A stretch of DNA of 64,000 bases from Papaver somniferum (GCF_003573695.1 NC_039362.1:16636063-16700062); one strand, 5' to 3'; counted from the first letter of the stretch, positions 36,888 through 48,016 are shown. The notes: generated from the sequence alone by a model not told the origin. Numbers and translations: made by a program.

Positions 36888-37757
36888 TTAATGATATGCA
36901 TGGTTAATAACAATTTTGATATTGTTGATATTAATAACCATATTAGTAACTCTGAAGTTATTGGTAAAATTGGAATAGGATGGCCGATTACTGGTGTTCC
37001 AATTGTCTTGGCGACCAACATGCTGCGATGCTTGGACAGAGATGTAAGAAACGTGATGCGAAGAGCACGTACGGAACTGGAGCGTTTATACCATTAAATC
37101 TGGCGAGGAACTGATCACTTCAGCCAATGGTTTACTGACTACTCTAGCTTACAAACTAGGTCCTAATGCACTGCCGAGTTCTGCGTTAGAGGGTTCCATT
37201 GCTATTGCTGGCGTGGCAAATTAAAGGAAGTTGAAAACACAGGCGGAGCTTATTTTGTTCAGCTTTTAATGGTCTGTATGCTCCATGGTAGCGTGATTAT
37301 GCGCGCGGGATTTGCATTGGAATCACAAGATTTACAAACAAAGCTCACATCACTCGTTCCGTTTTAGAGAGCATATGCTTTCAGGTTAAAGACGTTGTAG
37401 ACTCGATGCACAAAGATGCTGGAGAAAATGATGAATTGAAGGATGAGAATACGATTTTATTCTCAAATTTGACGGGGAGCCACTACCAACAACCTATTGA
37501 TGCAAATTCAAGCTGATTTGTTGGGATGTCCGGTGGTGAGAACAGACAATATTGAAACAACAGCTCTTGGAGCAGCATATGCTGCTGCACTAGCCATCGG
37601 AGTTTGATCTGAAAACAATATCTTTCATTATCAAGGTAAAGACGAGAAACCCACCACTTTCCAACCAAACTTGCGTAAGGAGCAAAGGGAAGCAAGATCG
37701 GAGTCTTGGTGCAAAGCTGTCTCCAGAACTTTCGATTTGGCTAACCTTTCCCTCTTA
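36888..37757 (+). pseudogene. Glycerol kinase pseudogene, 3' half
   Basis: The sequence matches the C-terminal half of plant glycerol kinase (FGGY kinase family), spread over several frames. In order: S-N-S-E-V-I-G-K-I and G-W-P-I-T-G-V-P near 36940-37000; a [13 protein letters not shown] block near 37010; [12 protein letters not shown] near 37105. Then come R-G-I-C-I-G-I-T-R-F-T near 37310, [13 protein letters not shown] near 37570, and the tail S-W-C-K-A-V-S-R-T-F-D-L near 37705. The intact enzyme phosphorylates glycerol to glycerol-3-phosphate. Here there are several frameshifts, at least two stops and a short internal deletion near 37218. The N-terminal half is absent. No introns are visible in the matched stretch. 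Upstream lies the right edge of the MULE-like element, which may have removed the 5' half. Confidence 0.8.
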
Positions 37758-38343
37758 ATCTTTCGATTTCTTCGTGCTGATCTTTTCTTTTTCCTCTTTC
37801 ATTCCTTTAACTGAATTTAGTTTTTATTTTTCAATAATGTATAAGCTAGGCTCATATCAGTAGCTAGTTTGATTGAGTGCCAAGTCCAGCTTGCTAGTAG
37901 AACCTGTACCAGTCCCCAAAAATCACTTGTCTTCATTTTTACAAGTAAAAATAATGGTAAAACAGCTAGAAAGTTTGTTGAGAGAAAGTAATGAGTTTAC
38001 AGGGAGGGATATAAATGATAAAACTGCAAGTGTCACATTGCATGTGTTACAGACAAGCGCAAAAGGAAAGGCTCATTAAACACCAAGTCACCCATAGCCA
38101 GCCTCATGGCCTGTTGTACTTGACTTGACATAACTAGTTTCTGAACGAAATTGCTGACCACTGACAATGCATAAAGTCTCCCTATGGTTTTCCACTTTGA
38201 GAGAAAGTTTTCACAACTGCATACATCTGATCTACCACCCACATATGAGACCTCATTAATATTATTAGGTCATGGCAAAGTTTGCAACCACCTTCCCAAA
38301 TTTATTGCACCTCTCACTCACCACACCACACCCATTTATTCCC

Positions 38344-38346
<3 letters not shown>
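37758..38346. other. Upstream region of the lipid-transfer gene
   Basis: About 590 bp with no supported gene; the open frames are short and unlike known proteins. It should include the distal promoter of the gene at 38540. Confidence 0.45.

Positions 38347-38392
<46 letters not shown>
38347..38392. repeat. (TC)23 microsatellite
   Basis: A 46 bp uninterrupted TC run ending about 150 bp upstream of the ATG of the lipid-transfer protein gene. CT/GA tracts are common in plant core promoters and 5' leaders and can bind GAGA-type (BBR/BPC) factors; that role here is inference. Confidence 0.9.
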
Positions 38393-38395
<3 letters not shown>

Positions 38396-38539
38396 ACCCA
38401 TGATGCCTCTATTCTCATTTCTTGTATAATCTGTTAACTAGTTATATCAAACTCATATATATTTTTCCATCAAAGTTCACACAACTAAAGAGAAAGATAA
38501 GAACAGTACTGTTTCAGTATATCTAAAGAAGATCATACA

Positions 38540-39344
38540 ATGATGATGAAGATGTTTGCAGCTTTGTTTGTGTTATGCAGTTTGATGATACTTGAACCAG
38601 CTTTATCAGCAGATGCAACACCACCTAATATTCAAGAGCAGTGTACTAGTCAGTTTGGGAAAGTAGGTGCATGTCTAACGTTTGCAACAGGGAAAGGACC
38701 AACACCGACACCGGACTGTTGCTCAGCTGTGAAAGAAATCAGACAACATCAGGCGGTTTGTTTGTGTTATATCATCTTGGAAACTCACAAGGGTGAATCT
38801 TCACTTAAGGATATGGGTCTTAAAGAAGACAGGTTACTTGCACTCCCATCTGCCTGCAAACTAGCTGATACTAGTGTCGACAAATGCCCCAGTAAGTATT
38901 ATTTTCTTTTTTCATTCTTCATATTCTCATAGTTTCTAAACCTTGAGAGATTTTAGAACTTTCAGTTGTCGGATAATCGACACATACCGGTTAATTAATT
39001 AGTTTGATAATATGGTGCTTGTTGTTTGTTTGTTTTGACAGAACTTCTCAACTTATCTCCAACTTCTCCTGACTATGCATTTTTCACAAATATAACATCA
39101 CCAGGTATTATATTCTGTATAATAATCTCTTCATCTTTTTGACATTTAAATTTTCGATTCATTTACTTAGAATATTTTTCATCTTTTAATTTATGTAGCT
39201 GCATCAACTACTCCAAGTGCATCAACAGCAACACCAGCAGCAGCTGCAGCTGCAAAGGATGCTAAATCTGTGGGAAGTATGCATGGACCACATCTTGTTG
39301 TAGCTATTATCTTTTCTGTTGTCATGTCTTTGTTCATGGAATGA
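38540..39344 (+). CDS. GPI-anchored non-specific lipid-transfer protein, xylogen/LTPG-like (186 aa, 3 exons)
   Basis: Exons 38540-38891, 39042-39104 and 39199-39344 join in frame (phase 1 at both junctions; donors A|GTAAGT and G|GTATTA, acceptors GACAG and TGTAG) to 186 codons. Residues 1-24 form a signal peptide. The eight-cysteine LTP motif is complete: C, C, CC, C-x-C, C, C, with the last Cys just before the first intron. It is followed by L-L-N-L-S-P-T-S-P-D, typical of the xylogen/YLS3 branch. Exon 3 encodes a Ser/Thr/Ala/Pro-rich linker (arabinogalactan-like) and a hydrophobic tail suitable for GPI attachment. The protein should bind lipids at the outer plasma membrane or wall. No defect is seen, so this is the best candidate for a working host gene here. 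Unspliced, exon 1 would read into the intron and stop. Confidence 0.92.
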
Positions 39345-39980
39345 ATATGATGAGATTGCGGTGAATTTTTCTGATCATACCACCTGTCATTTATGTAACA
39401 GATCCTGTTGTGACGCCAAACTTGTATGATTTTACAAACTACTATTTCATGTATCCTTGCTTTAATTAAAATTGCGTTTTATGCTTGAAATTTTATTTTA
39501 TCGTCTTTGTAAATTCCAAATATTTATGGAGATATGACTGTGATTTGAGTGTGAACCTAGGATGCAGATTTAACTCTCTACAACCATTTCGTCAAGATTA
39601 GCCATGTAAATGTCACGGACCCCAAACATTAATGAATCTCGTGATATATTGTTACAACCTCAAAACATTAATAACAACAACAAGTGGGCAAAATTATTCA
39701 TCGTTTGACCGAGAGATTGTGAAGCACCGTTGGCTAATTGAGATGCTGAATATATAAACGCATAAATTAACAGGGCGAATTGCCAAAGAAATCCTGCAAA
39801 ATAAGATAATACTAAGTAAGAACTACACCCAAAAGTAGAGATCGATGGAGAGAGTAATACACATTGCCTATAGTTTATCGCGGGCTTGGAATTAGTAATA
39901 GTAATTAGTCTCATGGGAGTACCTAGGCCTAATATCTTCAATTCGGACAATTAGGCAATTCCATAGCTTGAATTCGGACA
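39345..39980. other. Downstream region of the lipid-transfer gene
   Basis: Contains the likely 3' UTR, with AATTAAAA-like sequences near 39464. A minus-strand frame at 39660-39950 is hydrophobic and starts after a TTTTGCAG acceptor-like site (about 39805), but I do not recognise it. Confidence 0.4.
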
Positions 39981-39988
39981 TTTAGCTT

Positions 39989-41273
39989 GAACCATTTTTT
40001 GGGACCATGGTTTTTTTGTGGGGACCATGATCCTATTTTAGACAAGAGATTATAAGTAATCCTAAGTCAACCCTTATATAAATGTTTTTCTTAATACCAA
40101 ACTTACTCTCCTTAATTAAATGTGTTAGTTTAATGATTAATTAGTTATTAGTTAATGATTAGTATGATTAGTAATGATTAGTGATTAGTAATGATTAGTT
40201 ACAATTAAGAAGTTCTGTTACAAAAAAAATTGAAAATTTTCTTTGCGAGAAATTTTAAATTTTTTTGCGGTTAAATTCGGTTATCCAAATTTATGACCAA
40301 AAACGAACTTAATGATTAGTGATTAGTATGATTAGTAATGATTAGTTACCAGTAAGAAGTTCGATTACAAAAAGTTGAATTTTTCCCTGCGATTAAACCA
40401 ACTCTATATTTGGTGTGACCATTAAATAGTTCGGTTATAAAAAAATTTAAAACTTTTTACGATCAAACCGAACTTAAAGTTCGGTTAAGAAACATTTTTT
40501 GCGACGTAACCGAACTAAAGTTCGGTTGGGAAATTTTTTTTGCGACATAACCGAACTATGCATGGTTCGGTTGGGAAATATTTTGCGAAATAACCGAACT
40601 AAGGTTCGGTTGGGAAATGTTTGCAACTAACCTAACTATTAGGGTTCGGTTGGGAAATGTTTTTTACTACTAACAGAACTAAGGTTCGGTTGGGAAATGT
40701 TTTTACAACTAATCGAACTATTAAGGTTCGGTTGGGAAATGTTTTTTTGCTACTAACCGAACTATTGGGGCTCGGTGGGAAATGTTTTTTGCGACATAAC
40801 CGAACTAAGGTTCGGTTGGGAATTTTTTTTGCGAAATAGCCAAACTGTTCTTCATGTTCATCATTTCCATTAGGTTCGGTTAGTTCGACAAAGTTTTTCA
40901 CATAATTCCTAGCCGAACTTCTCTCTGCAACTTCCATTTTCAACTCATTTTGATGGTTAATACTCATTTTTCAATCGAACGAGAAACGTTAAGCAAAGAG
41001 AGAAGCAGAAGAGGATAATTTTTCTTTTCAAAATTAAAAAATTTCGACCCCCTATTTTTGTTTTTGTTTTTGATTTTGATTTTGGTTAATAGATTCATTT
41101 AGATTAGATATATATGATTAGATTTATATAGTTATTAGGTTAGTTTTAATTTAAATGAAAGTAAAGGGTAAATGTGTACTTATCTAACTTTAGGACACCC
41201 CTCATAAATATAGAGAGGTTGGCCTAATAAGACCATGGTCCCCCAAAAAACCATGGTCCCTAAAAAATGGTTC
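39989..41273. mobile_element. Non-autonomous TIR DNA element, 1285 bp, with 8 bp target duplication
   Basis: Flanked by TTTAGCTT on both sides (39981-39988 and 41274-41281). The terminal inverted repeats are about 50 bp: gaaccattttttgggaccat on the left against gaaccattttttagggacca, inverted, on the right. Each end also holds a second ggaccatg copy. There is no coding capacity. An 8 bp duplication suggests hAT, but the ends lack CAGGG, and 9 bp with one mismatch (Mutator) is also possible. The interior carries attag-type repeats (40125-40350) and a hairpin array (40470-40860). Confidence 0.85.
40470..40860. repeat. Tandem hairpin array, aaccgaac/gttcggtt core
   Basis: About ten imperfect copies, 35-40 bp apart, of a unit: aaccgaacta, then aggttcggttgggaaatg, then a T-run and gcgacat. 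The two 8 bp arms are separated by about 4 bases, so each unit can form its own short stem. More degenerate copies lead in from 40370. Confidence 0.8.
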
Positions 41274-41281
41274 TTTAGCTT

Positions 41282-41600
41282 CCCATTCACTCACTTGTAT
41301 AACCCATGGAATATGGAGTAAATAGCATAGCCCATTGTGAGAACAGATTTCACGAAAGAAGCATCCAAATATATTAACCACCTATAAGACATCCTCTTTC
41401 TTTTCCTAGCAAAAAAAAAAAGGAAAGAAAAAGACATATCCTCTGTGCCACAACTTTCTTCTTGATAGGCCTAATAACTGGACTGAGCTTATAGTCGAGA
41501 TTTATCAGGTCGATGAGGTCTTTAGGACTTGATAAATCTTGACTATGAAAAGACATGCATAATTAATTTATTTTTAAGCATGAGAAAAACAGAAACAAAA
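41282..41600. other. Spacer between TIR element and LARD
   Basis: About 320 bp, with a minus-strand CAA|GTGAGT donor-like site near 41300. No gene recognised. Confidence 0.35.
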
Positions 41601-42187
41601 CTAAATTGCTATTACACGGGTATCTTATACCCATATAGTCATTCGATATTATTTGATGTAGAAAGGATGGGATAGTCTGGTCCCAGATGGTTGTTGATAG
41701 GTTTCCTTCCAAAAGAGTTAAGGAAAGATATTACCGTATTACATGAGCATGGGTTACCTCCCAAAAAGTGCTAAGTTTAACGTCTTCAGCCACACATAAG
41801 AAAAAATTAATCACCTTGAATCATATAGCAATAGACGCAAACAACTGTGGGTCGTCTGCATCAAAAAAATTTATCACAGACAAAAGGAAAATGCAACAAA
41901 CCAAGAATAAACATAGCACACCCTTGCCTAGTTTCCTGTTTAAAACAACTACATCTATCAGCATCTGGTTCTACAAAGGGATCTAAATAAAATATTTTCA
42001 TGGGTTGCACCTCCTCATAAGTAAGATCCGAAAGATCAGGTTCTAAGGTCTGGAAAAATTTAGAAGCTCATAATAATAACCTGAATAACTGAGGATCCTC
42101 TAAGTCAATCATATTTGACTCAAACATTTGACCGCAATGAGAGTGGTGGTCATTCTTAAGCAAATGTGTCGATTCCAATCTCCTAAA

Positions 42188-43388
42188 TTACTTAGGCTTA
42201 GTTTCAAAACTTAATAACTGACACATTTCAAATTCAAACATTCCCACAATTAGAAGAAAAGTTTTTGGTGGGAAAACAAAATCAATCTGGGTATTATATC
42301 CTGGGTAAACCACATCAACCAGAGAATGGGTTTCTAATAAATGAACTTCCTTATGGACATCACTAGGTTCAGGAAAATGTGTATGAAGATAATATTTTAA
42401 AATGGTTGAGGCACATATGTCAAGTCCCAAGTGAGGGACCTTTCTAAGAGTTAAAGCACATGGAGAATGATAATCACCCACAAACTTAGAGTTTTCAATG
42501 TCTCTAGAAATACTAGTCACAACTTCCCTAATTTCTAGGTCATCGGATTCCTGAAAATGGCCAATTGATTCTTCTAAGCCAGGTTCATCCTCACTTATTT
42601 CTACGAGTTCATTTTCTTTGTCTAAGACTATTGTTTCTAAATCTCTAAACTCAAAAACAATATTCTCAGAATAAACTTGTTCCTCTAAACCATCATCGAC
42701 TTCGTAATCAAAAGGAAATACTACATCATCTAAATAAGTGTGGTTTCTAATCAAATCCTCGTCCTTTTGAACAGGTGAATAATCATTAAAATTATCGGAT
42801 TTGAACCAGAAATAACACTATCATCATAAAGTTCATTTGGAGTAACAAATTCCTGATCACTAATGTCAGATTCTTCATAAACATTATCCTCATAATAATC
42901 ATCATTATAATAACATGAAAATGGTCGAACCTCATCTAAACATGTAGTGTTACCAATTTTACCTCGTCATTTTGATTGTGTGAACAAAAACTATCCTTAT
43001 TTTCAAGGGTACTATTGGAAACACTATATTGAAAACTAAGACTATCTTTAGCTAATTTTTCCACAATCATATTTGTACTCTCAGTAACTCGCTTTAGAGA
43101 CTCTTCTAGAGACATCTTCATTGACTGCTCTAGGGACTCGTATGGAATATTAAAGGTTTCCTTCATAAATAAGGTATGACTCTTGAGAGACTCTTCTAGA
43201 GAAATAGAAGGATTGTTTTGCTCATATGACTGGTGGGTGTGCGAATAGTAATTGGGCTCACCCTGGTATGAACCATAACCTTGAAAATGATGGTGTTCCC
43301 AACCACTATTCACACTTCGGTCATAATAAGAATAATGTCCATGTTGCTCATTCATATATTCATTATATTGGTATTTTCGGATATTCAT
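42188..43388 (-). pseudogene. Conserved LARD ORF, frameshifted (about 400 codons)
   Basis: Open frames 43388-42936 and 42754-42188, with a third frame between them, read as one protein with two frame changes. The N-terminus is rich in Tyr, His, Gln and Gly (H-Y-S-Y-Y, G-Y-G-S-Y-Q-G-E-P-N-Y-Y-S-H). A helical part with repeated S-L-E-E-S-L-K follows, then a long acidic stretch. The C-terminal part contains V-P-H-L-G-L-D-I-C. The gypsy-like element at 60297 encodes a protein of the same layout, with P-H-L-G-L-G-V-C. No known enzymatic motif. It may be a Gag-derived or structural protein of the LARD family. Confidence 0.55.
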
Positions 43389-44160
43389 TATATTGGCTAT
43401 TGTAATACCAGTTCGACATTATATTGTGCACGTGCAAATAAAAATGTTGGGGTTGACTATTTCGGGTAGGATTGGGTTACCTTTAGCAGAATATACCTAC
43501 AGACAAAGACTGGTCAAAGGTACGAGGCTAAGGATTGTGGTGTTTCGGATGATAACGCCCATAGGGTTCACCGTACTAAACCACGTGTTTTCCTAATAAT
43601 CGGTGCCCGACGATGCAATAATGTTGTGCACGTGTGCTTTCGTGTTTGTGATTTCAGAACTTCAACACAAAAGAAAAACCCACTGACAGGGGATTCGTGG
43701 GTGGAAAGAGTCTTACCTCCCGTACCAGACGGGCGACGAATCAGTTGTAGTCGACCCAGACTACAGACTCTTATGTCAGTGTACGAACCTGAGGGGCCGA
43801 GACAGTATCGTAACTTTCGTCATTCCCTGCAGGAATTTTATAAAATTAACCCTTCCTTAGGGTTTTAAATTCTAATACAGTTTTCTAAAAAAAATAGACA
43901 AGACCCTAAAAAATAAAACAAAAATAAAATCTAAAAAATAAAATTCTTTGTCTTTTCCTCATTTCTTTTCTCTTTGTCTTTGACTCCAAGTCTTTAATTA
44001 ATCATTAATATCTTTGGCTCGGCTTCCTTTTCGATCCAATATTCAAAACCTGTAACCAAAAGACAAATACCCAAGAAAACGTAAAATAGAACAAAACAAT
44101 AAAAACCTAAAAAAATAAAAATAAAAATCTAAAACCTAACCTAAAAAGTAAAAACAAATC
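43389..44160 (-). other. LARD leader
   Basis: About 770 bp between primer site and ORF with no supported frame. The stretch at 43860-44160 is very A-rich on the plus strand. Confidence 0.45.
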
Positions 44161-44177
44161 CGCGTCGGCGGGGCCAA
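44161..44177 (-). other. Degenerate primer-binding site (tRNA-Asp type)
   Basis: On the minus strand the LTR end is followed after a few bases by TGGCCCCGCCGACGCGG, which resembles the TGGCGCCGTTGCCGGGG site used by many plant gypsy elements, with several changes. Confidence 0.5.
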
Positions 44178-44181
44178 AAAT

Positions 44182-45817
44182 TGATGTTGTTTTTATAGTG
44201 GTAGTAAAGTTGTCGTTCACTCGGACTTATAAAGATTGATTTTAGACTTAATATATATACAAGATTGTCACAATAATATCGAGAGGTACTGGGATTCCGG
44301 ATTCCACCAATTTCCATAACATAAGGTTCAAATATTAGTTCTTTTAAACAATTATAGCTCAATAAATAAAGACATGGACTCTTATTATTGCCAAGGCGGA
44401 TTCTCAAAATATTAGTTGTAAATCCTAAGCATGGGACATCAAAATATCTAAGCAAGCATGACCCATCAAATAAAATTACAACTAATTAATTAAAATCAAT
44501 TTTAATTAGTGCATCAGTCATAAAAAGAATTAATAGAATTACCACAGTGATGAAAAAGGGCTTCCTCCGTCATCCCATTGTTAGGCTTTAGCTTCTCATA
44601 TTGGAAACACGCTCAAAAGATAGAAACATTACACTAAAGGTGTTTTTATCGATGAAAAAATATAAAACAGGAGTTTGCAACGCTGTAATGGTATTACAGA
44701 CGTAACTGTTACAAAGAAGACAGTTGGAATGGGTTTCCCCAGTCGCTAGGACAGTTTCTATAAGTATTTGCCAGAACCGCTGGAGAACGATACTTGGCTT
44801 TTGCTGTTGAATATAAGACTGTCTCTGAGACTGTTCTTCTGCATCTCTGTTCTTCTTCTCCTTCTCTTCTGCTGGTGAAGAACTCGCCTGCAACTTCTCT
44901 GCAGCGGTTCTTTATAGCTTTGTCTTCACCCCCAACTCTCGGAATCCCACTCTGTAACTCCCAGCACCTTATATATATCACACAGGTCAACCAAATCTCA
45001 AGAATATCTCATTCTCACTGTTTTATTCTCTGCAAGTTACGACTTTTATTCTTCCCTTTCTTTTCTCTTACGCGTCTTCTAAATTTGTCCAAACTCTTCT
45101 AAATCTGGTAATCAATCCTGGAAGAATCCAAACACAATATCCTCTCCAAATTTGTACGTAACTTCCAACCAAATTATCCCGAGAAACTTTCTTTTTTCCC
45201 TGTTTCGATGCAAGTATGGTGAGCTTCCTTTTTTATCGAATCCCATCTTCACCATCCATGTTTCGATGCACTGGATCATTCCCAGTCCAAAACAAGACCA
45301 ATGTCCAACTAAATTTACTAAAACTTTCCCGGAAAAGCCGAGAGTATTCCTCGACCCCTATTTATTCGAAACAAGTCCAGCCCATTCAAAATATTCGATT
45401 GAATCTCTCCCAAAATAGCCTAGAAATCGAACCCTAATCTGAACTCGCTGCAACTTTTTTTTCCCGCGAAATTCAGTTTTCAAAAGGTAGGGGATGAGTG
45501 CCCCGTAGTAAATTCAAAGGTTCCCTTAGCAATGATGTGTTCCTTATAATTGAGTTACCCCTTATCCAACTGAGGGGTGTTTTTAGCAATTCCTCTTGGG
45601 TGCCTTTACTGATTTTTCTGGGGTGTAAATATAACTTTTCAGGGGTGCCTCCAACGTACTCCCGGGCATCCAAATATCACTTTTCGATCTAATTTCTCTG
45701 CATAAATGTATTTCTCCAATAACACTTATAAATACATAGATAACCAAATAAGTACAAAATCGAGCACTAACAATACATGTAATCGAGATCAAAATAGACA
45801 CATAAATGTGTCCATCA
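44182..45817 (-). repeat. LARD 5' LTR, about 1636 bp
   Basis: On the minus strand it starts TGATGGACACATTTATGTG (45817) and ends AACAACATCA (44182), so it has TG...CA ends. The inner end abuts the primer-site region. The outer end coincides exactly with the point where copia gag homology begins. Confidence 0.65.
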
Positions 45818-46720
45818 ATAAGGGAATAGATGCTCCAAGTACTAGCAAAGAGGTAAATTTTGTCAAGGCTAGTGATTATTCCCATCCAAAGACTTCCATG
45901 ATGGCAAAAGTGAAGTACCATCATCATTAGTTAATATTCTAAAGAGAAAAGTCTATCAAGCCCCAAAGACAACACACACGCATCCTGGTTAGAACACTCC
46001 TCATGTTTGCTACTATTGTGGAAATAAAGGTTACCTAAAAAGGGGATGTTGTTTTTGCATAAAAAATGAGAAACTTCACGATGTTCTTGTTTGGTCATAA
46101 CAAGAAGTGATCAAACCCAGATCATACATTAAGGATAATCCCCTTGATATTATGGGTTGTAAACGTCCAACCTTTAGGTAAAGGAATCAATGTTGTGATA
46201 AGCCTTTCTTTGTCTATAAACACCATACAAATCCTTTTCATAATCTTCATGGTCATAGAAAGGATAACTTTGTAAACACGAAAACAAAATCTGATGCTCC
46301 CAATTGAAGAAAGATTAACTTGCATAAGAATAGTCAATCTGATTCTCTTTCGAGAAATCTTGAAGTAAATAATAGGAACAAGGTTCTGGTTGTTCCTAAA
46401 TACACTCATATGTGGGTACCAAAGAATATACATGGTGCACTGAGTGTCAAGAGGAATGATCTCCCAGAAAATTCCATGACAATGGAAAAGGCGAATTCCA
46501 TGATTTTGGATGCTAAAAATCTTATGAGAAAGATGGATATATATATATATATTAAGTGCTCTAAAAGCAATCCATGTTATGATAATCCAAAGGTGAAACA
46601 CAAGAATATGGAAGAAAAAAAAAACTAAGCCAAAAACTACAGATTGTGAAAATCCAAACACACGAAAAAAGCTGTCGATCACTTGTGGTGAACAAAGCAA
46701 TATTAACCTAACACAACTTG
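45818..46720 (+). pseudogene. Old copia gag, heavily mutated
   Basis: Matches 52480-53290 of the full copia copy at DNA level: gggaatagatgctccaagta, the knuckle region (C-Y-Y-C-G-N-K-G near 46010), and the K-N-S-Q-S-D-S-L-S-R-N and R-N-D-L-P-E-N-S-M-T-M-E-K phrases at 46326-46490. Many frameshifts and stops. The end again falls at ctaacacaacttga (about 46701), as in the other copies. Confidence 0.75.
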
Positions 46721-47490
46721 ATTGTTTTAGAAGTACATTTTTCCCAATAAATTTCCTAGTAAGAAATATGGTGAGGGAAGCACAAGAATTATGACGTACA
46801 AATTATGTTGGGAAAGATATTAAATATTTGGTGATGTCGCAGGGTTCATGAATGGATTCTTCTAAAAGGTATGTATATAAAATTGAGCAAGATTTATGAT
46901 TTTATTATTATATGATTGACGCCATGATCTTCCAATATCAAAAATATTTTTTGTTTTCGGTGCACTTATTTTTCCCTAAATGATTTAGTGTAAATCCTAG
47001 TATCATCTTCTATGCACCGATATCGAAAAGAGTCAATATAGTTATATTAGACTCAAGTCCAAATTGTAATGACTTAATATGGGTATCAACACTTCTTGTG
47101 CTCTTTGTAGAGTTCTCCCTGCCTATCTGACTTCTAAGAAAGAGACAAAAACAAGATCCATGGGAATTTCTACATAACAAGCTAAGAAGGATATGTGCTG
47201 AATAATTTATCTAATAATAATATTGATATTAAAACTTAGGTTTTGATTTCTAGGTGGATCTCTCAAGACATGATAATCATATTGATTACGGGTATATCAT
47301 TCACCTTTAGTTAAGGGATAATGGATCAAAGGTGAAGTACTAATGATAGACAAACCAATACGGCTAATAATCCATGTACCTTAATTATCATTCATGTTTG
47401 CCGAACTTTATTTGTGTTTAAGTTCTTAAATATACATGTCGGAAGAAACAAACAAAGTCGATGGCTTTTGCTTTTGGTTAATTGCAAAGA
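46721..47490 (+). other. Noncoding part of old copia copy
   Basis: AT-rich sequence after gag with no supported frame; corresponds loosely to the post-gag region of the relatives. Confidence 0.4.
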
Positions 47491-48016
47491 AGAAATTTCG
47501 AGTTCAAGCTTGTCTTGTTTAAATCTGTCAAACTATGATTTAAGCAAGGGATGTCCATAGATTCTTAACAATCTTGGTTAAGAACAAATTATCGTTCATG
47601 AGATATTTTGTTTCAAGTTGATCATTTGGAAATTTCCAAAGAAATGATATTTATTATCTATGGCATTTGGGAATGTTTCAAAATGTTTAAAGAGAGTTTT
47701 CAGAACGACCACAATTTTGGACACAGGGTAGGTACGCGTACCCTAGACATATAAGAAATTTTGAGTTCAAGCTTGTCTTTTTTGCATCTCTCAAAATATG
47801 AATCAAGCAATGGATGTCCATAGACCCTTAAAAATATTGGTTAAGAACAAATTATTGCTCATGAGCTGTTTTGTTTCAAGTTGATCATTTGGAAATTGTC
47901 AAAGCAATGATATTTATTATCTATGGTGATCGAGAATGTTTCAAAGTGTTTAAAGAGAGTTTTCAGAACTACTACAATTCTAGACACAGGATAGGTACGC
48001 ATACCCTAGACATCTG
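47491..48016 (+). repeat. Tandem duplication, two copies of about 263 bp
   Basis: Copy 1 starts agaaatttcgagttcaagc (47491) and copy 2 agaaattttgagttcaagc (47754). Each ends with a ggtacgcgtaccctagaca-like phrase that carries the family's GTACGCGTAC motif. The copies differ at roughly one base in ten, so the duplication is old. Confidence 0.8.

Larger units (their letters stand above)
41600..45817 (-). mobile_element. Non-autonomous gypsy-like LTR element (LARD), truncated
   Basis: Minus-strand element with a 5' LTR (45817-44182), a degenerate tRNA-Asp-type primer site, a leader and one broken ORF (43388-42188). Noncoding sequence then includes the phrase catgggttacctcccaaaaa, a variant of one seen in many plant gypsy elements. 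No RT or integrase and no 3' LTR were found, so it is truncated on the left; the left limit is approximate. It sits in the old copia copy: the copia gag resumes at 45818 with ataag. Confidence 0.65.

Noticed and set aside
40470..40860. Hairpin array read as a CRISPR-like array
   Set aside because: Units differ from each other, there are no unique equal-length spacers and no cas genes, and it sits inside a plant TIR element.
46122..46700. Minus-strand frame of 192 codons
   Set aside because: It is antisense to the decayed copia gag; the plus strand carries the recognisable Gag phrases, so this frame is a shadow.
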